Shown in pieces: positions 26,757 through 35,123 of a stretch of DNA of 64,000 nucleotides; the stretch's first letter is position 1, and each line of letters begins with the position of its first letter. The notes below the pieces were generated by a model. The model ran no database searches, was not told the origin of the DNA, and was given only the letters and a program-made list of their open reading frames with translations. The DNA is from Streptomyces griseiscabiei (GTDB lineage: Bacteria; Actinomycetota; Actinomycetes; Streptomycetales; Streptomycetaceae), in contig NZ_JAGJBZ010000002.1 of NCBI RefSeq assembly GCF_020010925.1, positions 3,286,001 to 3,350,000 of the forward strand. The letters are read 5' to 3'. A program made the translations under genes and the position numbers.

Positions 26757-27974
26757 TCAGGCCGCGGCCTCGGCCGCCGGGTCCAGCTGACCCGTCGGGC
26801 TCACCCCGTCCGCCGGCCGCACCGTACGGCGGCGACGGACCGGCACCCCCACGGTCGGGTGGGCGACGGCCCAGGCCGCGCCCTTGCAGATGATCTCCTT
26901 GTAGAAGGCGGCGAGGCGGCCGGTGAGGGCCTTGGGGACGGCCTGGTCGTCCGGGGTGACGAACTGGATCAGGCCCTCCTTGCGGCCGAGCGAGACGCAC
27001 TGCTGGACGTAGCGGATCGGCACCGTCGGCAGCTTCGCGCCGGTCAGCCGGGCCGCGAGGGCGTCGGCGGCCTGCCACGCCGTGGGGACACCGGAGGCGC
27101 ACGACATCCGCAGCGGCTTGTCGCCGGGCCCCATCACGAGGGCCGCGTCACCGATGGCGTACACCTCGGGGTGCGAGACCGAGCGCATGGTCGCGTCGAC
27201 CACGATCTGACCCGTGCCGGAGACCTCCAGCGTGCTGGCCCCGGCGATCGGGTGGACGGCGAAGCCGGTGGCCCACACGGTGACCGCGGCCGGGACGGGC
27301 GCGGAGTCGGTCAGGACGCGGTCGGCCTCGACGGCGGTGACGGCGGTGTGCTCGTGCACGGTGATGCCGAGCCCGGCGCAGACCTTCCGCAGATGGTCCC
27401 GGCCCTTGTCGGAGAGCCAGTCGCCGAAGCCGCCGCGGGCCACGAGGGCGACGTCCAGGTCCGGGCGGTTCTCGGCGATCTCGGTCGCGGCCTCCAGGCC
27501 GGTGAGTCCGCCGCCGACGATCACCACGGGCTGTCCCGCCTCCAGCCGGGCCAGCCGCTCGCGCAGCCGGAGCGCTCCACGCCGGCCGGAGATCTCGTGG
27601 GCGTGCTCGGCGGTGCCGGGGACACCCTGGGGGTTCCAGCCGCTGCCGAGGGCGTAGACGAGGGTGTCGTACCGGAGTTCCCGCTCCCCGGCGCCGTCCT
27701 TGTCGACGACGGTGACGGTCCTGCGGTCGGCGTCGATGCCGGCGACCTCGGCGAGCCTCACCTCGACGCCGGTGCCCGCGAACATCTTGTCGAAGGGGCG
27801 GGCCTTGAGGTCCTGGCCGGCCGCGAGCTGGTGCATCCGGACGCGTTCGACGAAGTCGGGCTCGGCGTTGACGAGGGTGATGGCGACGTCCGCGCGGTGC
27901 AGCCGCTTGGCGAGGCGGCCGGCGGCGGTGGCTCCGGTGTAGCCGGCTCCGAGGACGATGATGCGGTGCTGCAT
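26757..27974 (-). CDS. NAD(P)/FAD-dependent oxidoreductase (NDH-2 like)
   Basis: 405 residues of the pyridine-nucleotide disulfide reductase fold. It starts with the FAD motif IIVLGAGYTGATAAGRLAKR. The second dinucleotide motif is VVIVGGGLTGLEAATEIAE (about 165-185), and the late FAD site is VYAIGDAALV. It resembles type II NADH dehydrogenases and related quinone reductases; no active disulfide is seen. Possible role: membrane-peripheral NADH or redox sensing. ATG start at 27974 with AGGAGCAGGAA directly upstream. It lies just downstream of, and in the same direction as, the ECF41 sigma gene, a typical association for that sigma family. Confidence 0.92.
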   Translation of the reverse strand: MQHRIIVLGAGYTGATAAGRLAKRLHRADVAITLVNAEPDFVERVRMHQLAAGQDLKARPFDKMFAGTGVEVRLAEVAGIDADRRTVTVVDKDGAGERELRYDTLVYALGSGWNPQGVPGTAEHAHEISGRRGALRLRERLARLEAGQPVVIVGGGLTGLEAATEIAENRPDLDVALVARGGFGDWLSDKGRDHLRKVCAGLGITVHEHTAVTAVEADRVLTDSAPVPAAVTVWATGFAVHPIAGASTLEVSGTGQIVVDATMRSVSHPEVYAIGDAALVMGPGDKPLRMSCASGVPTAWQAADALAARLTGAKLPTVPIRYVQQCVSLGRKEGLIQFVTPDDQAVPKALTGRLAAFYKEIICKGAAWAVAHPTVGVPVRRRRTVRPADGVSPTGQLDPAAEAAA

Positions 27975-28068
27975 TTCCTGCTCCTGTCTGCGCGGGTCCG
28001 ACGCTTGCTTGCTCGGTGACGCCCCTTGAACCGGGCAGCCCGCGGTTTCCTGACAGGATCGGAATGTG

Positions 28069-28106
28069 AAGCAGGTCACACTCTCACCGGAGGGTGTGAC
28101 CTGCTT
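28069..28106. terminator. 13-bp perfect inverted repeat between sigma and oxidoreductase genes
   Basis: AAGCAGGTCACAC / GTGTGACCTGCTT around a 12-nt loop, in the 169-bp gap between the sigma stop and the oxidoreductase start. It has no T tract. It could terminate the sigma transcript or be a dimeric operator for the oxidoreductase gene. Confidence 0.6.
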
Positions 28107-28143
28107 GGTCGAAGGCGCGGTCAGACCCGCGCCACGGCGTTCG

Positions 28144-29088
28144 TCAGAAGGCGTGGAACAGGGGCTCCCCGTGCTCGGTGGCCGCCCACACCTCGGTCGC
28201 GCGCTCCAGCTTGTCGGGGTTGACCTGGCTGCGGAACGCGACGATGCCGTCCGGGCCGATCTCCAGACAGATCACCCCGACGACCCGGCCGTCGACGACC
28301 GCCAGGACCGCGGGGCCGCCGTTGGCCGTCCAGATGTGGATCTCCGGTGAGCCGCCGACCAGGGCCCGCTTGACCGGGGCCGGCTTGAACAGGCCCCGCA
28401 TGAACTTCGCGACCGCGATGGCCCCTTCGAACGCCCTGGCGCGGGCCGGGACCTTGCCGCCGCCGTCGCCGACCGCGATGGCGTCCGAGGTGAGCAGTTT
28501 GACCAGCGGCTCGGTCCGCCCGCTGGTGGCCGCCGCGAGGAACTCCTCGACGATCCGCCGGGCCGCCGCCTCGTCGATCTCCGTACGGGCCTTGCCCGCC
28601 GCCACGTGCTTCTTCGCCCGGTGGAAGATCTGCTGGCTGGCGGCCTCACTGATCTCGACGATCTCGGCGATCTCCCGGTGCGGATAGTCGAAGGCCTCCT
28701 TGAGCACGTACACCGCCCGCTCGTTGGGCGTGAGGCGCTCCAGCAGCGTGAGGACCGCGTACGAGACGGATTCGCGCTGTTCGGCGGTGTCGGCCGGGCC
28801 GAGCATCGAGTCGCCGGCCAGCAGCGGCTCGGGCAGCCACTGGCCCACATAGGTCTCCCGGCGCGCCCGGGCCGAGGTGAGCTGGTTGAGGCACAGGTTG
28901 GTGAGCACCTTCGTCAGCCAGGCCTCGGGCACCTCGATCCGGTCGACGTCGGTGGCCTGCCAGCGCAGGAACGTCTCCTGCACCACATCCTCCGCCTCGC
29001 CCGCCGAGCCCAGCAGACGGTAGGCGATCGCCTCCAGCCGGGGCCTCGTCGCTTCGAACCGGTCCACGTCGTCCATCGTCAGCGGCAT
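28144..29088 (-). CDS. ECF41-type RNA polymerase sigma factor
   Basis: 314 residues. Region 2 (AYRLLGSAGEAEDVVQETFLRW, about 22-45) and region 4 (LTPNERAVYVLKEAFDYPHREIAEI, about 110-170) are followed by a SnoaL-like C-terminal domain. That domain carries the two ECF41 hallmarks, DGGGK (near 205) and NPDKL (near 292). In this family the extension replaces an anti-sigma factor and tunes activity. Neighbours of ECF41 genes are usually oxidoreductases or epimerases, which fits the flavoprotein downstream. ATG 29088 has AGGA about 9 nt upstream; ATG 29076 is an alternative. No clear ECF41 promoter was found in the flanking gap. Confidence 0.93.
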   Translation of the reverse strand: MPLTMDDVDRFEATRPRLEAIAYRLLGSAGEAEDVVQETFLRWQATDVDRIEVPEAWLTKVLTNLCLNQLTSARARRETYVGQWLPEPLLAGDSMLGPADTAEQRESVSYAVLTLLERLTPNERAVYVLKEAFDYPHREIAEIVEISEAASQQIFHRAKKHVAAGKARTEIDEAAARRIVEEFLAAATSGRTEPLVKLLTSDAIAVGDGGGKVPARARAFEGAIAVAKFMRGLFKPAPVKRALVGGSPEIHIWTANGGPAVLAVVDGRVVGVICLEIGPDGIVAFRSQVNPDKLERATEVWAATEHGEPLFHAF

Positions 29089-29165
29089 GACCCGAATCCT
29101 AGGCCGCGTCCGCGCAGTCCCGCCGTCCGCCCGGAGGGCGGGCCCAGGCGTCGCGGGGCGGACGG

Positions 29166-30113
29166 CTATCGGGAGCGCGTCGGGGCGGGCGGGGGACCGG
29201 CCGGGGCCGTGCCGTCGCGCTCCGGGACCTCTTCGACGGGCACACCCCGGGGCCGCAGACCGACGACCAGGCCGACGATCACCACGGCGATGCCCAGCCA
29301 CACCGACGGTCCCGGCACACCGGTTCCCGACAGGGCGCCGACGACCGCCGCCGAGAGCGGCGCGATGCCGGTGAGCAGTCCGGCCCGCCCGGCACCGACG
29401 GAGCGCACCGTCGAGTACCACAGGACGAACGCGACCGCCGTCACCATCAGCGCCAGATGACCGACGGCGGCCCACTGCGTCCCGGTCAACTCCCCTACGG
29501 CGGACGGTTCTTCCCGTACCGCGCCGAGGACGGCCAGCATCACGGCGCCCAGCCACACCGCGTGCACGGACACCCCCCACGGGGTGTGCCGCCGCAGCAC
29601 CGGCACCGCGAGCAGCGTGAACGCGGCCTCGCAGGCCAGGGCGAGCGCCGCCCAGGCCACCCCGACGGCGTCCGTGCGGCCCGTCCCCTGCACCAGCACC
29701 GCGCCCGTCATGACGACCGGCGCCGCCAGCAGCACCTGCCGACTGGGCCTGCGCCGTTCCAGTACGGGACCCACCACGCCGAGCACCAGCGGGACGCAGG
29801 CCACCGCGACGGCGACGACCGCGGGCTCCGCGTGCGCGACACCCCGCACCACGGCCACGTTGAACAGCACCAGACCGGTGAGCGCGAGCCCGCCCAGATA
29901 CAGCCACTCCCGGCCGCGCGGCCACACCAGGCGGGCACCGGCGAGCCGGGCCATGACGAGGAGGATCACCGTGGCGGCCGTATACCGGACGGCCTGCGTG
30001 CTGAACAACGGGGCGTCGACGAGGGCGTGCGAGACGGTGACGCTGCTGCCGACCAGCACCATGCCGACCATGCCGGGCACGAGCTGGGCGAACGGAGGGG
30101 AGGGGGTGTCCAT
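29166..30113 (-). CDS. EamA/DMT family transporter
   Basis: 315 residues with about ten hydrophobic helices arranged as two EamA repeats (first about 8-140, second about 150-290). Typical helix ends are HALVDAPLFSTQAVRYTAA and SVGAGRAGLLTGIAPLSAAVVGA. The Pro-rich tail is cytoplasmic. Exported substrate unknown; many homologues export amino acids or small metabolites. Its start is only 21 bp from the divergent MocR regulator, the likely controller. A tight 6-bp GC hairpin (29127-29141) follows its stop. Confidence 0.9.
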   Translation of the reverse strand: MDTPSPPFAQLVPGMVGMVLVGSSVTVSHALVDAPLFSTQAVRYTAATVILLVMARLAGARLVWPRGREWLYLGGLALTGLVLFNVAVVRGVAHAEPAVVAVAVACVPLVLGVVGPVLERRRPSRQVLLAAPVVMTGAVLVQGTGRTDAVGVAWAALALACEAAFTLLAVPVLRRHTPWGVSVHAVWLGAVMLAVLGAVREEPSAVGELTGTQWAAVGHLALMVTAVAFVLWYSTVRSVGAGRAGLLTGIAPLSAAVVGALSGTGVPGPSVWLGIAVVIVGLVVGLRPRGVPVEEVPERDGTAPAGPPPAPTRSR

Positions 30114-30134
30114 GGCGACCACCCTGCCCCCACA

Positions 30135-31637
30135 ATGGATGCCATGGGCAGGTCCACGACACCACGGTCCGAGGGGTCCAAAACACGCTCCGCGAGCGGT
30201 TCGGACTTCCTCCAGCTGGACATCGGCCAGGCACCGCCCGGCGGTCGCACCACCTGGCTCACCGACCGGCTGCGGTCCGCCATCACGGACGGCCGGCTGC
30301 CCGTCGGCACCCGGCTGCCCGCCAGCCGCGTACTCGCCGAGGAACTGCGCGTCACCCGGGGCGTGGTGACCGAGGCCTACCGGCGGCTCGCGGAGTCCGG
30401 CCAGATCGCCGGTCGCGGCCGACACGGCACCGTCGTCGTCGCGGCACCCGCCGCGCCCCGCGCCCACGCCCGTGACACGGCGGGGCCCGGTCCCGCGCTG
30501 TTCGGCTCGGCCGACCGCGAAGGCATCGTCGACGCGCTGCGCGCCCTGCCCTGCCGTATCGACCTCTCCCCGGGCGTCCCCGACCTCGCCGCCTTCCCGC
30601 GCACCGCCTGGCTGCGTGCCGAACGCGCCGTCCTCTCGGGCGTCACCCCGGCCGACTTCGGCTACGGCGACCCCCGGGGCGCCCCCGCGCTGCGCCGGGC
30701 CGTGGTCGGCTGGCTGGCCCGCAACCGCGGTATCCGCGCCGACGCGGACGAGGTCGTGATCGTCGCCGGGGTCGCGCAGGCCCTCTCCCTGCTCGGACGA
30801 CTCCTGCGGGCGGAGGGGACCCACCGTCTCGCCGTCGAGGACCCCGGCTCCCTGGGCGCACGCCAGCAGCTGGAGTACGGGGGCCTCACGATCGTCCCGG
30901 TCCCGGTGGACGGCGACGGGCTCGACGTGGGCGCCCTGCGTGCCTCGGGTGCCCGAGCGGTGCTGATGACCCCGGCCCACCAGTTCCCCACCGGTGTGGT
31001 CCTCGGCGGGGAACGCCGCCGCGACCTGCTGAGCTGGGCGGCCGAGGGCGGCGTGGTCATCGAGGACGACTACGACGCCGAGCACCGCTACGACCGGCCA
31101 CCGGTGCCGGCGCTGCGCTCGCTGCTGCCCGAGGGCGTCTGCCACACCGGCAGCGTCTCCAAACTGCTCGCGCCCGCGCTGCGGGTGGGCTGGCTCCTCG
31201 TCCCCGCGCACCGGCACGACGCCGTCGTCGCCGCGAAGCGCTACGCCGACCTCGGCAACGGCGTCCTCACCCAGCTCACCCTGGCCCACCTCATGGACTC
31301 CGGCGAACTCGAACGCCATCTGCGCCATGTCCGGCTGCGTCACCGCCGGCGCCGGGACATGATGCTGCGCGCCGTCGAGACGCATCTGCCCGGTGCCCGT
31401 GTGCACGGGGCTGCCGCCGGCCTGCATCTGATGATCAGCTTCGAAGGCGCGCGGGCCGGCTTCCACGACAGCGACCTCGCCGCGGCCGCCCTCGCCCGGG
31501 GCGTCAAGGCACACCCCCTGTCCTGGCACCGGATGACCCCCGGCCCGCCCGGCCTGGTCCTCGGCTACGCGGCCGGCCCCGCCCACGAGATCGACGAGGG
31601 CATCGCCCTCCTCGGCGAGGCCCTGCGCGAGATGTGA
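30135..31637 (+). CDS. MocR/PdxR family regulator (GntR HTH fused to aminotransferase fold)
   Basis: 500 residues. The N-terminal winged helix (about 40-110: LRSAITDGRLPVGTRLPASR, RVTRGVVTEAYRRLAESG) is joined to a fold-type I aminotransferase domain (about 150-500). The PLP-binding Lys lies in HTGSVSKLLAPALRVGWLLVP and an Asp in EDDYDAEHRY. MocR proteins sense PLP or amino-acid-like ligands. ATG 30135 gives MDAMGRS; ATG 30144 is equally possible. Neither has a ribosome site in the very short divergent gap, so a leaderless or upstream-extended message is likely. The EamA gene is the natural target. Confidence 0.93.
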   Translation: MDAMGRSTTPRSEGSKTRSASGSDFLQLDIGQAPPGGRTTWLTDRLRSAITDGRLPVGTRLPASRVLAEELRVTRGVVTEAYRRLAESGQIAGRGRHGTVVVAAPAAPRAHARDTAGPGPALFGSADREGIVDALRALPCRIDLSPGVPDLAAFPRTAWLRAERAVLSGVTPADFGYGDPRGAPALRRAVVGWLARNRGIRADADEVVIVAGVAQALSLLGRLLRAEGTHRLAVEDPGSLGARQQLEYGGLTIVPVPVDGDGLDVGALRASGARAVLMTPAHQFPTGVVLGGERRRDLLSWAAEGGVVIEDDYDAEHRYDRPPVPALRSLLPEGVCHTGSVSKLLAPALRVGWLLVPAHRHDAVVAAKRYADLGNGVLTQLTLAHLMDSGELERHLRHVRLRHRRRRDMMLRAVETHLPGARVHGAAAGLHLMISFEGARAGFHDSDLAAAALARGVKAHPLSWHRMTPGPPGLVLGYAAGPAHEIDEGIALLGEALREM

Positions 31638-31641
31638 CGCC

Positions 31642-31681
31642 ACCGGCAGGGACCGGCAGGGACCGGAAGGGACCGGAAGGG
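31642..31681. repeat. 10-bp x4 tandem repeat after the MocR gene
   Basis: Two copies of ACCGGCAGGG followed by two of ACCGGAAGGG, directly after the MocR stop. The unit matches one helical turn. No function is evident. Confidence 0.85.
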
Positions 31682-31903
31682 AAGAGCCGACCCCTGCCCG
31701 TGCCGACCGCTCGGCACCCTCGGACGGCCCCGCACCCTGCCCCTGGCATCCCAGCGCCGTCCCAGAGGCTTCCCGTTTCCGCAGGTCGACAGGGGCGGGA
31801 CGGTCCCACCGTCCCGGCGGGGCGGCAGCGGTTGCCGTCGAACGCCCGGCGCCCTGGAATCACTGGACGTCGTACCTGAATGTCACCCACCGAAGGAACC
31901 CAT

Positions 31904-32365
31904 GTGAACAAGCCCCGTATGGGCCGCGCGGCCACGGCCCTGGCCGTGCTGATCGGCAGCGGCGCCCTTGTGTTCGTCCCCGCGTCGGCGGCCTCGGCCA
32001 CCGAGGACGACTGTGACGGCATCGCCGTCGTCGGCGTCTTCCGCGCCGTCGAGTCCGGAGCCTCGTTCGACTTCCGCGGCCGCCGCGTCGAGCTGCAGAA
32101 CGAGTCGGCGCTCGACCGCTACAGCCGCGCGGAGATCAAGTCCGGCCGCAAGGCCGGCGACCGGCTGTGGGTCGACCGCAGCTTCCGCTCGTTCCCCAAC
32201 TTCAAGGGCGTCAAGGCCGACCAGGACGCGAAGCGGGACGGCTGGAAGATGTGCGGCCCCTACACCGGCAGCCGCACCCAGTCCGTCTACAACGCCGACT
32301 ACGCGGCACGCGCCTGCGGGGAGTTCGACGGCATCACCAAGTGCGGCAAGTGGTGGGTGGACTGA
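31904..32365 (+). CDS. Small secreted protein (Trp-Trp-ended family), copy 1
   Basis: 153 residues. Signal peptide of about 33 residues (basic NKPRMGRAA, hydrophobic ALAVLIGSGALVFVP, cleavage near ASAAS-ATE). The mature part has four Cys and a basic middle (AEIKSGRKAGDRLWVDRSF, WKMCGP), ending RACGEFDGITKCGKWWVD. It shares spacing and key residues with the secreted protein at 42153 (VWVD, WK..CG, RACA, RWW). GTG start with GAAGGAA upstream. An 8-bp inverted repeat (GGGACGGT/ACCGTCCC, 31797-31815) lies about 90 bp upstream. Function unknown. Confidence 0.85.
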   Translation: MNKPRMGRAATALAVLIGSGALVFVPASAASATEDDCDGIAVVGVFRAVESGASFDFRGRRVELQNESALDRYSRAEIKSGRKAGDRLWVDRSFRSFPNFKGVKADQDAKRDGWKMCGPYTGSRTQSVYNADYAARACGEFDGITKCGKWWVD

Positions 32366-32420
32366 CCTGTCCCGCCGGCGGTGCCCCGAAGCGGTGCCCC
32401 GCCGTGTGACCGCACCCCGC

Positions 32421-32461
32421 GAGGCCGCCACCCCGTCCCACACGGACGGGGTGGCGGCCTC
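32421..32461. terminator. 18-bp perfect hairpin, bidirectional terminator
   Basis: A perfect 18-bp stem (32421-32438 with 32444-32461) around a CACAC loop, between the converging secreted-protein gene and the sigma/ricin fusion gene. No long T run, as is common in high-GC genomes. Confidence 0.85.
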
Positions 32462-32497
32462 TCGGGCTGTCCCGGACCATCCCCGCCGCGGCGACCC

Positions 32498-34060
32498 TCA
32501 ATCCCCGGACGTGGACGTTCCCGAGGCCGGCTCGACCAGCCAGCGCTGTTCCGCCTCCCCGTTCCGGGGACTCGGTACGAGGATGGTGTCGGCCTCGGGC
32601 GAGGCGGGCGCGATCACGAGGTCGCTCTCGTCGCGGGTGAGGAGTTCCCCCTCGGGGCTGAGGTCGAAGCGGAGACCGAACGAGACATCGCCCGAGGAGT
32701 CGCAGAACTCCAGATCCAGCACCTCGTCGTCCCCGCCGGCGTCCAGACACAGCTTCGGCTCCGCGAGATTGCGCAGCAGCCCGTCCTCCAGGTAGGTCCA
32801 CCGCTGCGTATCGGAGGCCGAGCAGGCGGACAGGGTGACCTCCGCGCCACGCTCGGGCGGCGTCCCCCGGACATCCATGCACAGGTCGGCGGCGGCGTTG
32901 CGCAGTCGGCCGCTGTCCGGGGGGACGGGGAGGCCGGTCGAGGTCGTGGGCGACGCGGGCGACGGCGTGGGAGTGGGCGTGGGCGTGGGCGTGGGCCGCT
33001 GGGTCACCGGAGCCGTCGAGGAGCTGTCGGACGACGTACCGGCCACGACGAGCGCCGCCGCGACAGCGGCCGAACCGACGGCGATCCCGACGATGAAGAA
33101 CTTCCTGCCCCTGCGGGCCGGAATCGCCCGGGGCCTCCCCCTCCGCGCGGGCCGCTGCGGCGTCGGCGCGGCGTCCGAGGGGCGGGCGTCGGGTGCCCCG
33201 GCGGCCGTGGCACCGGACGCCGTCCGCGCCGGCCGTGCCCGGCACGCGGCGAGATAGGGGTGGGCACTGTCGCCGAGGAGCGCTTCGGCCAGCAGGACGC
33301 CCGGTTCCGTGGCGCAGAGCCTGAGCTGCTCGGCGGTGTCCTGGCAGTAGGAGCACCGATCCAGATGCAGTTGCACCTCGGGCAGCGTGGAACCGGCACC
33401 GTGCGAGGGCGCGTCGAGGAGACGGCTGTAGTCCCGGCACTCTCTCCCGGCCGAATTCTCGACATGGGTGCGCAGGAGCGCCGAGCGCAACTGCTCCCGC
33501 GCCCGGTCCAATTCGAAGGGGGGTATGTCCCCCTCGACACCGAGCAGGGCCGCGGGAACGGCCGACGGTTCGGCCTCCACCTCCAGATGCCACAGAACGT
33601 ACTGCGTGGTCCTCGGCAGCCGCAGAAAGGCGACATGGCTCAGATGCCGGTTCTCGGTGACCGAGGGCGGTGACGGCCCGTCGCCCTCGGCGGTCCCCGC
33701 CCGGTCGTACGACACCCTCGGGGCGGCGCCTGTCTGTGAGCGCGCACGCGCGCTGTCCCGAACGGCGACGAGCAGGCGCGGACGCAGGGCATCGGTGGAC
33801 CCGGCCCTCTGGAGGTCCCGCACCACATGACGGAACGACGCGGAGGCGAGTACGCGCGCGAGGGCGGACGAACCGAAGGCGCAGATCTCCGCGTAGTCGG
33901 AGACCGCGGGCCCGTGGCGCGCGATCAACGCCGCGACCGGCGTCGTCCCTTCGACGGTCCGGGACATCCGCAGCGCGGCGACGAGGGCGTCGTCGGACAT
34001 CCCCGGAGCGGTCTCGGGGTCGGGAGCCTGGCTTGCGGGAAGCGGGTCGGCGAAAGACAC
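32498..34060 (-). CDS. Sigma-like / zinc anti-sigma / TM / ricin B-type fusion protein
   Basis: 520 residues. The N-terminal half resembles an ECF sigma core: LRPRLLVAVRDSARAR around 95-110, and a region-4-like stretch (FLRLPRTTQYVLWHLEVE, near 150). A zinc anti-sigma motif HLDRCSYC (HxxxCxxC, about 235) follows. Then come a basic stretch RRGRKFF, one membrane helix (about 318-340), a Pro/Thr linker (TPTPTPTPTP), and a C-terminal beta-trefoil-like domain (about 385-510) with QRW motifs (DTQRWTYLEDG, EAEQRWLVEP). The last part would face outside and could bind sugars, with the sigma-like part inside. Sugar-responsive transcription control is inferred. GTG start with AAGGA 8 nt upstream. Confidence 0.85.
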   Translation of the reverse strand: MSFADPLPASQAPDPETAPGMSDDALVAALRMSRTVEGTTPVAALIARHGPAVSDYAEICAFGSSALARVLASASFRHVVRDLQRAGSTDALRPRLLVAVRDSARARSQTGAAPRVSYDRAGTAEGDGPSPPSVTENRHLSHVAFLRLPRTTQYVLWHLEVEAEPSAVPAALLGVEGDIPPFELDRAREQLRSALLRTHVENSAGRECRDYSRLLDAPSHGAGSTLPEVQLHLDRCSYCQDTAEQLRLCATEPGVLLAEALLGDSAHPYLAACRARPARTASGATAAGAPDARPSDAAPTPQRPARRGRPRAIPARRGRKFFIVGIAVGSAAVAAALVVAGTSSDSSSTAPVTQRPTPTPTPTPTPSPASPTTSTGLPVPPDSGRLRNAAADLCMDVRGTPPERGAEVTLSACSASDTQRWTYLEDGLLRNLAEPKLCLDAGGDDEVLDLEFCDSSGDVSFGLRFDLSPEGELLTRDESDLVIAPASPEADTILVPSPRNGEAEQRWLVEPASGTSTSGD

Positions 34061-34458
34061 AGGGGCTTTCCTTCTCCCAGGGCGCGCTGGGCAGCCTCAT
34101 CCCGGGCCGATGCGGGAACAGCGGCAGTGCGGACCTGGCTGTGGCCGTGCGGAGAGAGAGGTGGTGCGGTGGTGGTGACCGCCCGGGCGATGCCGCGCGA
34201 CCGCCTTGTGGGGGAGCGGGCAACGCCACGACCCGTGCGGGCCGATAGGCCGGTTACGGATTGTTCTAAGCGTGAACCACCCTGTCACACGGGCCAGATG
34301 TCCAACAAGGGGCGCCGTGACGAAAGAGAACGGGATCGACTCCGACCGGCTTTGGGCGCGCCTCCGGGAACGCTCCAGGTCCGGCTCACGACCCGCCGGG
34401 AACGGCGCCGGATCCGTGCGGGTGGACCGAACGCGTGGTCGACGGCCACACTGGCCGG
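34061..34458. other. Divergent intergenic region
   Basis: 398 bp between the sigma/ricin fusion gene and the protein at 34459. It is less GC-rich around 34255-34310. Only a short GGCC-GATA-GGCC inverted repeat was noticed. No convincing gene or consensus promoter was found. Confidence 0.5.
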
Positions 34459-35079
34459 ATGATCGTCGTACAGCGCGTCATCACGTGCTGGACCAGGCAG
34501 TCCAGAGGCGGAGGCGCGGCGACCCGCCGGAACGCCGTCCCCGAGGCGTTCCCGGTACATGTGCCCGGTACGGCCGAAGTGCTCGTCCAGGAGGCCGAAG
34601 CGCACGAGCGCGACGGCTTCGTGGCCTCCCACACCGTCCGCACCCTGGACCGGCTCCCCGAGTGCGACCCGGCACGGCTGCGGGAGCCCGGCGGGCAGGA
34701 CGAGGAACTGCACTGGGGCGTGGCAGGCGTGACCCGGAAAACCCGTGACGCCATGGCTGTCCGTGACGCTGTCGCCCCGGTCACCCGCGGGGTGTTCCTG
34801 CGGGAGGCCGAGGGCCGGCTGGACGTGGTGGTCTCACCGCCGGCCGCGCGGTCACCGGCGTACGGGCCACGCCGGCTGTTCTCGCTCGAACCCGGGCAGC
34901 GCGGATGCTGGTGGTTCAACGGTCGTTTCACCCCGGACGGCTGCGGCTGTTACGCCCACCGCTGGTGGTACGAGAAATGGGTCGTCCACGTCGCGTACGT
35001 CGGCGGGACGCCACCCGTCGACCTGTTCACCCGGCGCGAGCCGACCCACCTCGTGGACGACCTCGTCCGGCTCTTCTGA
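34459..35079 (+). CDS. Hypothetical protein
   Basis: 206 residues with no recognised family. Notable features are a C-terminal aromatic/Cys-rich patch (RGCWWFNGRF, GCGCYAHRWWYEKW) and an acidic ending (THLVDDLVRLF). No signal peptide or membrane helix. ATG 34459 is chosen; GTG 34435 is also possible. The ribosome site is weak in both cases. Codon usage fits the rest of the window, which supports it as a real gene. Confidence 0.65.
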   Translation: MIVVQRVITCWTRQSRGGGAATRRNAVPEAFPVHVPGTAEVLVQEAEAHERDGFVASHTVRTLDRLPECDPARLREPGGQDEELHWGVAGVTRKTRDAMAVRDAVAPVTRGVFLREAEGRLDVVVSPPAARSPAYGPRRLFSLEPGQRGCWWFNGRFTPDGCGCYAHRWWYEKWVVHVAYVGGTPPVDLFTRREPTHLVDDLVRLF

Positions 35080-35123
35080 CGCGGTGCCCGGCCGGGGCCG
35101 GGTCCGGCGTCAGGTGTCAGGCG

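Noticed and set aside
29457..30134. N-terminal extension of the MocR protein (frame opens at 29457)
   Set aside because: The extra part is antisense to the EamA transporter and has no motif; the MocR winged helix begins soon after ATG 30135.
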